A DNA stretch of 64,000 nucleotides, taken from NCBI GenBank assembly GCA_918807975.1, contig OU964918.1, forward strand, positions 46,360,477-46,424,476, given 5' to 3'. The notes under the pieces were generated by a model that was not told the DNA's origin, made no database searches, and saw only the letters and a program-made list of their open reading frames with translations. Below, one piece after another: positions 60,101 to 64,000 of this stretch. The position numbers were made by a program, and so were the translations under genes. Source of the stretch: Aplidium turbinatum. Taxonomy: Eukaryota > Chordata > Ascidiacea > Aplousobranchia > Polyclinidae. Every line of letters starts with the position of its first letter. Positions within the stretch are counted from its first letter, which is position 1.

Positions 60101-62873
60101 CCATGTCTCCCCAAATTTTCCAAGTTTAGATTCTGAAGTTGAGCCCTTTGTTGAAAATGTAATAAAATTTGTAGAAATTTATATCGTTTTCCAAGACATC
60201 TGGCTATTAACACCCCCAAGAACTTGTTTTAGACACACATAAAGACACCAATAAACTTTGCAAATCGTAAATCGTGCAAAATTTACGCGATTTACGTTTC
60301 TTTGAGCTAATTTGTGGAAGCAATTTCAGAATGGCTTACTCTGTTGGGTTTTTGTGTAGTTGTTGAGTTTTTATGTAGCTGCGTTTTTGGTGTTCTCTAA
60401 TTTTAGCCGCAGTTTTTGCGCGTTTGTGTGTAAGAGCTACCTTTAATAAGTTAATAGCTGTCTATCTGCTAATAAATTTCATACAAATATTACCCTAAAA
60501 GTGTTTCCAGAAAGCGCTATAATCAATTAATTGAGTGTAATTTTTCAAAAATTTTCCGGGGGAGCATGCCCCCGGACCCCCCTAGAATACGCGTGCCTTC
60601 GGCACGCTCTAACCCCCCGCCAGTTTTATTGCTTCCCTTGCTCAACCCACCAGGATACGCCACTGCACATCAAATGGAGATGGCTTAAATCAAACACTTT
60701 ATTGTTCTCTTTAATTCATCAAATATTTGGCCCCCTCCAAATTTTTTTTCTGGCTACGCCACTGGCTTTGCAGGACTCTGGCTTTTGCGAATCTAGGTGG
60801 GCAAATAGGGCGATCGCCCACCTAAAACACAAAAAGTGACTTTATTCACGTTATAGGCTACACGTTGTTTTTGCAAGGACGGATTAATGTACTGTGGACC
60901 TACACATTATCGTATTTCGTTAAAATCGCCCCCCCCCCCCCCCCTAAGGCTAGGCTACTTGCTGGATCCGCCCCTGCTTGGGCTTTGGTCTTAAAATTTA
61001 TGCAGTTGTAACAAATAGCAACCCTAGTTTCTTTATATTGCAGCGCCGCGTCGCCATGCACACCAGGACATTCGCAAGCAAATGATTACAGCGTAAAAAC
61101 AATTGACAAAACTGCATATCCTCAATGCTACCAGACGGCTTTTACACGTGAAGGTTGTGGATCTTAATTTAATTTAACTCGGACAAGAAAATTATCGTGA
61201 TTAAAAATACCCTGAGAATAGGCCTGAGTAGGCTATGTAACTTTTGGTATTAGCCTACATTACGATATCAAACCAGCCTACGTTTTAACGAAATAAATAA
61301 AACAAAAAAATCAAGTGGACACTTCTTCATCCGAAAGGCAATTTTATTAGCCTACTTGCTTCATAGTCTTAATGTCAATAGAATAGCCTAACTAATCATC
61401 TTTCACGTGCAGTGAGTTCCTTTTCATATTTTATAAGTTGGGTTTAGAAAGTAAGAAATATTTATTAATCATGCTTTATGTCGCGCCAATATTTATGCCG
61501 TTGCTGTCGGCCGATAGCTCAGTTGGTTAGCGCGTGACTTCTGAAACGAAGAAGCTTCAAGATCAAGCATCGCTGGTTCGGCTCTCGGGGTGTGCGCTTG
61601 AGGAACACATTTCAAGACTGTTCTCTTTTGAGCAGCACCAAAGTAGATGGAATAATTCCCCACCAACAATCGGAAACTTCACTCTGCCAATCTTCATAAC
61701 AAGGCCTACGTCAGACTCATAGGCGTAGCCAGGGGGGGGGGCGAAAGGGGCCATGGCCCCCCCCAAATTTTCGAAGTTTGGATTCCGAAGTTGAGCCCTT
61801 TGTTGAAAATATAATCAAATTTGTAGAAATTTATAACGTTTTCCAAGACATCTGGCTATTAACACCCCAAGGACTTGTTTTAGACACACAGAAAGACACC
61901 AATAAATTTTGCAAATCGTAAATCGCGCAAAATTTACTGGATTTACGTTTCTTTTAACTAATTTGTGGAAGCAATTTCAGAATGGCTTACTCTGTTAGGT
62001 TTTTCTGTAGCTGAGTTTTTGGTGTTCTCTAATTTTAGCCGCAGATGTTGCCCGTTTGTGTGTAAGAGCTACCTTTAATAAGTTAATAGCTGTTTATCTG
62101 CTAATAAATTTCATACAAATATTACCCTAAAAGTGTTTCCAGAAAGCGCTATAATCCAATATTCAAGTGTAATTTTGCAAAAATTTTCCGGGGGGGGCAT
62201 GCCCCCGGACCCCCCTAGAAAACGCGTGCCTTCGGCACGCTTTAACCCCCACCAGTTTCATTGCTTCCCCTTGCTCAAGCCACCAGGATACGCTACTGCA
62301 CATCAGGTGCACATACGTGCATACGCCACTGCACATAAATCAAACACTTTGTCGTTCTCTTCAATTCATCAAATATTTGGCCCCCCCCAAATTTTTTTCC
62401 TGGCTACGCCACTGCGTCAGTGGTTCAAAGCCTCTGCCTGGAATAACTTATCACTCAGGGATTTTGTCAGCTCGAGGATAAAGATTCAAAACCAACTTTT
62501 TTCAAGCGTCGAAGAGGCGCTCTTAACACTCGGCCACGCAGCCAGAAAGACAGCTTATAGGTTTAAGCTAAAAAGTTAAACTGCCTATTTTACTCAAAGG
62601 ATTAACTAAAGCGTAAACTAACTTATATGATCAGTCAATTTCTTTATTTTCTTGTATATTTTAATTTTGCTACAATTCAAACTTGCAGATGAACCTGCGA
62701 GCGATAACTTAGCGGTCATTATCCCAGGAACTATTACAGGAGTATTGTTACTTTTTGCATTTGCATTGCTGATTTATGCGTTTCCCTCGCTAACTGCAGC
62801 ATTGCAGGACGACGAAATTGGAAATACTTACAAGAGAAAACAAGTAAACAGTAGCCTACTGAAAAAAATGTGA
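33010..62873 (+). CDS. CACHD1: CACHD1-like VWFA and Cache domain membrane protein, gene 2 (complete)
   Basis: Proposed exons: 33010-33156, 34528-34590, 37314-37475, 37798-38009, 38615-38774, 43067-43211, 43639-43707, 44892-45062 (start could be 44931), 46336-46406, 49733-49871, 50728-50877, 51558-51675, 52695-52806, 53022-53184, 53601-53737, 54294-54475, 55660-55773, 56520-56648, 57821-58034, 58295-58462, 58783-58880, 61044-61153, 62689-62873. The sum is 3,219 bases, giving 1,072 residues plus stop with every phase consistent. Architecture: signal peptide, VWA_N, VWA with MIDAS, two Cache-type regions, Cys-rich stem, one transmembrane helix, very short tail. This is a cell-surface protein of the CACHD1/alpha-2-delta family, likely a calcium-channel or receptor modulator. 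It is a tandem paralogue of gene 1. Introns hold most of the mobile elements from 35 to 62 kb. Confidence 0.85.
34528..38009 (+). CDS. CACHD1: gene 2 exons 2-4: VWA_N region
   Basis: Exons 34528-34590 (AYIDNITFDKIPLKGEDLLE), 37314-37475 (ELGKRIDAIKRLREAAQNSY, the amphipathic helix of the VWA_N domain) and 37798-38009 (ITPTLKWQYFGSKEGVTTIF, then YDNRLR). The last matches the family block that ends YDxRxRPWY when joined to the next exon. The 2.7 kb intron between exons 2 and 3 holds two hAT elements. Confidence 0.78.
34591..35035. other. gene 2 intron 2, left part
   Basis: AT-rich intron sequence leading to the element at 35036. Nothing further recognised. The intron to its left (33157-34527) likewise shows only chance open frames, including one of 88 codons on the minus strand near 34066-33800. 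Confidence 0.35.
35036..36305. mobile_element. hAT-like non-autonomous element with purine-rich ends
   Basis: Ends CAGAGAATGGGATGG and CCATCCCATACTCTG; flanks CTAAATAG and CCAAATAG match in 7 of 8. The subterminal regions are arrays of ATGGAA/GATGAAATGG-type words; the centre has no coding sequence. In gene 2 intron 2. Confidence 0.75.
36494..37070 (-). mobile_element. short hAT element, copy 2 of the 520-bp family
   Basis: Ends CAGTGATGTACGCG and CGTACATCTCTG; flanks GTCAAAGA and GTCAAAGG (7 of 8). Inverted relative to copies at 10124 and 45731. The minus strand holds the same hAT C-terminal remnant. An expanded GAATTTGAATTAGAATTTGA tract near 36985-37025 makes it longer than the others. 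Confidence 0.9.
38615..45062 (+). CDS. CACHD1: gene 2 exons 5-8: VWA domain with MIDAS
   Basis: Exons 38615-38774, 43067-43211, 43639-43707 and 44892-45062. The first gives PWYAQAAVLHHQQVVIVIDS followed by SGSM: the DxSxS metal-binding motif (MIDAS) is intact. Next come FAVVAASDRQKTLSDF, GGTYYVAALERAFTFF and LHFISDGSPNDSPKE with the later MIDAS Asp, ending TYGVGSG. Exon 8 could start at 44892 (good pyrimidine tract) or 44931 (matches gene 1 length better); both keep phase. The 4.3 kb intron after exon 5 contains the hAT elements at 38918 and 41107. Confidence 0.82.
38918..39790 (+). mobile_element. hAT element with GTAGCG-rich ends and transposase C-terminus
   Basis: Ends CAGAGGTGGGAAGTAGCG and CGAGTGCCCACCTCTG; perfect duplication AGCGTAGG (38910-38917 and 39791-39798). 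About 150 bases at each end are packed with GTAGCGCGCTACTTT-type words. The frame 39300-39503 encodes IKYNTPIPSSAAVERLLSVG, then KPKRAGLSDSHFEMLVFL, the hAT dimerisation segment. Catalytic core missing. Confidence 0.92.
39799..41098. other. gene 2 intron 5, middle part
   Basis: AT-rich. The stretch 40470-40545 is an inverted copy of 30553-30630, so a dispersed repeat in minus orientation ends here. The frame 40269-40063 on the minus strand (YGNITSQELILLVNKSKTC) may belong to the same repeat but I cannot name it. Confidence 0.4.
41107..42869 (-). mobile_element. 700-bp hAT-type element, copy B, split by another element
   Basis: Ends CAGTGGCGTAGCCAG and TGGCTACGCCTATG; perfect duplication AATGCGTG (41099-41106 and 42870-42877). 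The two halves match copies A, C and D in inverted orientation. The element 41271-42324 is inserted in its GC-rich hairpin region. Confidence 0.9.
41271..42324. mobile_element. nested element with internal repeat array and TTAGGG tracts
   Basis: Ends CAGGGATGGATCCAGCC and TTGGATCCATCCCTG; perfect duplication GCCGAAGG (41263-41270 and 42325-42332). Inside, at least six degenerate copies of AAGTCGCTGATCGCAGTTTC occur between 41500 and 41960, with one inverted copy near 42010. Two are followed by GGGTTAGGGTTTAGGGTT. A long G run near 42278-42298 precedes the right end. No coding. Confidence 0.88.
43820..43980 (-). repeat. tRNA-derived SINE fragment
   Basis: Shares TTTGGCAAGACACTTAA (43855-43871, plus strand) with the other tRNA-type SINEs, but its A and B boxes are badly decayed. 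In the intron after exon 7 of gene 2. Confidence 0.35.
43981..44891. other. gene 2 intron 7, no element recognised
   Basis: AT-rich intron. The frame 44263-44472 (MNLNFYHALCVLIFSFVSSF) resembles a signal peptide by composition only; no splice context or family supports it. Confidence 0.3.
45731..46249 (+). mobile_element. short hAT element, copy 3 of the 520-bp family
   Basis: Starts CAGAGATGTACG, ends CGTACATCACTG; perfect duplication GTCATATT (45723-45730 and 46250-46257). Contains PSSAAVERMFAMGKDILKPK and SDEHFQMLVFLRGNSK on the plus strand. Its right end lies only 86 bases upstream of gene 2 exon 9. Confidence 0.92.
46336..53184 (+). CDS. CACHD1: gene 2 exons 9-14: first Cache-type region
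   Basis: Exons 46336-46406 (FTDFKLLNDLVLVNPDV), 49733-49871 (KGEFVHITSTKELRNRM, EPIWSVPYLDDFG), 50728-50877 (TASLPVYINGSLIGVVAIEV, FSPNEFTYSF), 51558-51675 (LLLNHPLLPHHDDRDSLYVY), 52695-52806 (THGDSKAYLVELKRVFARYF) and 53022-53184 (STTFAICVVTVGDSIEVLPS, GGTLFYHRFDLVPPE). The last five have exactly the lengths of their gene 1 partners (139, 150, 118, 112, 163). Exon 12 (51558) is in a frame without a long open frame and was found by homology. Confidence 0.82.
46870..49640 (-). mobile_element. LINE (L2/CR1-like), dead, split by a second LINE
   Basis: Minus strand, from right to left: 49504-49103 encodes CSVFVDLSKAFDTVDHGILL, SYLTNRMQSTKING, VLQGSILGPLLFLLYVNDLP and LFADDS (a variant YADD). After the inserted element, 47783-47463 and 47338-47111 encode WDSHIINLRKQLANVCG and KLWNQVPKEIKEK, the C-terminal part. 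The left end has a degraded 3' tail near 46880. In gene 2 intron 9. Confidence 0.8.
47896..49034 (+). mobile_element. 5'-truncated LINE, relative of 26657-29803
   Basis: Flanked by a 12-bp duplication ATATAAGTAGCT (47884-47895 and 49035-49046). The frame to the stop at 49006 begins inside the reverse transcriptase (YAYADDLAILYS) and runs through DRSLTYRKHLKHLRGKV, GCLRPTPTDCLPVLANIEPA and a terminal CECGK knuckle, colinear with the C-terminal third of the 26657 element. It ends in a (GAA)n-like tail. Open apart from the 5' truncation. Confidence 0.9.
49872..51557. other. gene 2 introns 10 and 11
   Basis: Introns on either side of exon 50728-50877. Near 51473-51530 a 27-base unit (GTCGAATGTATGTAACTTT) is repeated in tandem about two and a half times, just before the acceptor at 51557. 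No mobile element recognised. Confidence 0.4.
51950..52596 (+). mobile_element. hAT-like non-autonomous element
   Basis: Ends CAGGGGCGTTGACAAAGG and CCTGTCAACGACCCTG; perfect duplication AGTGTACA (51942-51949 and 52597-52604). Subterminal GGACCCGGGCCCGG is mirrored by GGGGGCCCG near the right end. No transposase sequence. A shorter inverted relative is at 22499-22706. It ends about 100 bases before gene 2 exon 13. Confidence 0.9.
53601..58462 (+). CDS. CACHD1: gene 2 exons 15-20: second Cache-type region
   Basis: Exons 53601-53737 (LVLAPRAFSDPNYVMNHVMT), 54294-54475 (IAWRYVATRDGVFHVFPG ... DATKRPW), 55660-55773 (YEQALAHRDRTISVTYPHLD, GLAVVTLS), 56520-56648 (EVFGVMAADILASHFNALFF), 57821-58034 (CLLIDVAGTVLVTNEIG, INCSKNEAGLFQ) and 58295-58462 (GVFKTSFFNAFVFQLSPV). 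All six lengths equal those in gene 1. The GVFxxFPG...RPW block is the family signature; conserved Cys and the YPLCKD phrase are kept. Confidence 0.85.
54777..55051. mobile_element. small hAT MITE (275 bp)
   Basis: Ends CAGGGTTACTCAACTA and GGTTGAGTAGCCCTG; perfect duplication CTGTAGAG (54769-54776 and 55052-55059). GGTCCGG words near each end. No coding. In gene 2 intron 16. Confidence 0.92.
55774..56519. other. gene 2 intron 17, no element recognised
   Basis: AT-rich intron with several taggctac/taggcctac words and no other structure that I can name. The following intron 56649-57820 carries the SINE at 56920. Confidence 0.35.
56920..57172 (+). repeat. tRNA-derived SINE with ATT tail, best copy
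   Basis: GGCCGCGTAGCCGAGTGGTG opens a tRNA-Leu/Ser-like head; GTGCGTTCGACACCGCTCC is the B box; then TCGGCAAAGGCACTTAATGG, a body, and a (ATT)n 3' tail near 57150-57170. Related, older copies are at 14270, 21885 and 43820. Confidence 0.8.
58783..62873 (+). CDS. CACHD1: gene 2 exons 21-23: Cys-rich stem, transmembrane helix, short tail
   Basis: Exon 58783-58880 encodes GCITNGTEEGNCECPCATGN; 61044-61153 adds SPCTPGHS, AYPQCYQTAFTRE; 62689-62873 gives NLAVIIPGTITGVLLLFAFA plus LLIYAF as the membrane helix and ends about 28 residues later at TGA 62871. The donor after 61153 is gttgtg, imperfect but the only one that keeps phase with a natural junction; 61147 (gtgaag) is the alternative. Gene 1 lacks a clear counterpart of the middle exon. 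Confidence 0.78.
59347..59585 (+). repeat. tRNA-derived SINE, second family
   Basis: ACGATAGCTCAGTTGGCTGGCGCG is a good A box; GATTCGACTCTCGGGG the B box; then GTGTGCGCTTGAGCAAAACA and a body shared with 61508. Not a tRNA gene, since the acceptor stem does not close. In gene 2 intron 21. Confidence 0.75.
60065..60764 (+). mobile_element. 700-bp hAT-type element, copy C
   Basis: Starts CATAGGCGTAGCCAGGGG, ends CTGGCTACGCCACTG; perfect duplication GCTTTGCA (60057-60064 and 60765-60772). Close to copies A, B and D. No coding capacity. In gene 2 intron 21. Confidence 0.93.
60773..61043. other. end of gene 2 intron 21
   Basis: Contains AGGTGGGCAAATAGGGCGAT, its short inverted partner ATCGCCCACCT, a C run at 60932-60944 and GGATCCGCCCCTG near 60966. 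These resemble parts of small MITEs, but no boundaries were established. Confidence 0.3.
61508..61717 (+). repeat. tRNA-derived SINE, second family, split by a hAT element
   Basis: GCCGATAGCTCAGTTGGTTAG (A box) and CTGGTTCGGCTCTCGG (B box), then GTGTGCGCTTGAGGAACACA as in 59347. The hAT element 61718-62414 interrupts its 3' part; the matching CAAAGCCTCTG resumes at about 62424. Confidence 0.78.
61718..62414 (+). mobile_element. 700-bp hAT-type element, copy D
   Basis: Same ends and body as copies A-C. The flanks share CGTCAG only partly (61709-61717 against 62415-62422), so the duplication is imperfect. Inserted in a tRNA-derived SINE within gene 2 intron 22. Confidence 0.85.
62440..62580 (-). 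repeat. possible tRNA-derived SINE head
   Basis: On the minus strand GCTGCGTGGCCGAGTGTTAA and TTTTGAATCTTTATCCTC resemble A and B boxes. It ends about 100 bases before the last exon of gene 2. Confidence 0.35.
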
Positions 62874-63530
62874 TGGGCTAACAAAAAACATTAGTTTGAG
62901 AATCACAGCAATTCACTAATAATTCAAAGTGTGGGCCTAGGCTAAATCCAGGGCCGTGTGAGGACCATCTCCCCCTCCCGAAATTCCCTATTTGCCCCTT
63001 AGGCTATAGGGGAAGGTCTATAGTTAGTTGAGCCAGAAATCAATGTTTCTGCAATGAAAATTTAACGACAAACTTTACCAAAAATCCGAATCCATCATGA
63101 TAAATTTCAGTCTTTTGCGGTTCTTGTGAGCATGTTCGTGTTTGCGACTGACCCCAATTTATATCATTTATCGGCATTTTGAAATTGAAATTCAGCCGGC
63201 TCAAATGATACCCTAAATTTTACGGTTGAGCCACCAATTGTTCATGGTTGATCCACTATGATGTCACTTCCAAAAGATAACCCAAAAGAGAGCTCAATCT
63301 GCATCAAACACAATAAACTCTTTTTTTGAACATCTTGCAAATAAACAATCAAAAAATGTTTAAACTGTGTATTGTGTCTAGTGTCTTAAAATAAAATAAC
63401 AGTGAAAACTGAACGAACAGAAATTTATATTACTGAAAACACTGAGAATCATTGAATAGGAAATTTTGACGAAGGTGCTTTTACCTTTCTGAAACGATTT
63501 CGCAAGGTTTGTGAAGAAAACGAACATTAG
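62874..63530. other. 3' untranslated region and downstream sequence of gene 2
   Basis: Follows the stop codon of gene 2. The polyadenylation signal candidate AATAAA is at 63312-63317, about 440 bases after the stop; further AATAAA-like words occur near 63390. A hAT-like CAGGGCCGTGTGAGG begins near 62950, without a matching end. Confidence 0.45.
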
Positions 63531-63534
63531 CAAC

Positions 63535-63667
63535 CAGTGGCGTTGCTATCGAAAAATATAAGGGGAGGGAGTGCTAAAAAAATTACCCTCAAACTGGCGC
63601 ATTACAGAAAGAATTACTCTTATGGAAGTTTAAGGGGGCAGTGCACCGCCCCCGGTTACGCCACCAG
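63535..63667. mobile_element. possible small hAT MITE
   Basis: CAGTGGCGTTGCTATCG at the left and CGGTTACGCCACCAG at the right form a partial inverted repeat. No target duplication could be seen. Confidence 0.4.
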
Positions 63668-63691
63668 TTCTATGCATTAATTACATTACGG

Positions 63692-64000
63692 CAGTGGCGT
63701 ATATTCAGGGTGTTCAAGGTGTGCACTGCACACCCCAAGAAATCCAGAAAAAAAGAAAATTTCCATCGGTTGTCGATGTTCTTTAGTTTCATGATATTCT
63801 AACATCTTGCTGCATGCTGATTGCTTTCTTTTCAATTGCAAAACTCGTCCCCTTCTAATTTTAATACTCCAACGTTTGAGGTCATTGCCTTTAATTTTTT
63901 TCGGTCATTACCTTTAAGCTGGGTGTGCACTGACAGCTTGGCGAGTGCTATTTAAAATAAACAATTAAGAAAAATTACGTCACAAGGCAGCGAAAACAGC
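63692..64000. mobile_element. left end of a hAT-like element running off the window
   Basis: Begins CAGTGGCGTATATTCAGGGT with a short subterminal palindrome GTGTGCACTGCACAC. The other end is outside the window. Confidence 0.45.

Overview
This is an AT-rich animal genomic window from a large, transposon-filled region. Exons are short, introns run from about 100 bases to 8 kb, TTAGGG-type repeats occur inside elements, and tRNA-derived SINEs, hAT elements, LINEs and a Penelope-like element are common. Together these fit an invertebrate deuterostome, most likely an ascidian tunicate, but the species assignment is inference.

The window carries two tandem, same-strand (+) genes for large single-pass membrane proteins of the CACHD1 / alpha-2-delta family (VWFA plus Cache domains). 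Gene 1 (986-24569) enters the window without its 5' exons and ends in one large exon that encodes a transmembrane helix and a Ser-rich cytoplasmic tail of almost 500 residues. Gene 2 (33010-62873) appears complete: 23 exons, 3,219 coding bases, phases consistent throughout, a signal peptide, a perfect DxSxS MIDAS in the VWA domain, and a very short tail. Most of the 16 exons compared between the genes have identical lengths (139, 150, 118, 112, 163, 137, 182, 114, 129, 214 and 168 bases and others), so this is an old tandem duplication.

The remainder is intron and intergenic DNA made largely of nested mobile elements. Ten or more hAT-type elements have recognisable 8-bp target duplications, and several sit inside others. 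A mariner relic sits inside a Penelope-like element. A nearly intact LINE ORF (26657-29803) sits within another LINE, and a 5'-truncated relative (47896-49034) sits within a third LINE. There are several tRNA-derived SINEs and a small fossil piece of a BEL/Pao element.

The most unusual features are a well-formed hammerhead ribozyme (13277-13323) inside a 275-bp palindrome, hammerhead-like motifs near the Penelope relic and near 30.2-30.5 kb, a MITE with TTAGGG tracts at its centre (31949-32179), a second element with similar tracts (41271-42324), and the contrast in cytoplasmic tails between the two paralogous receptors.
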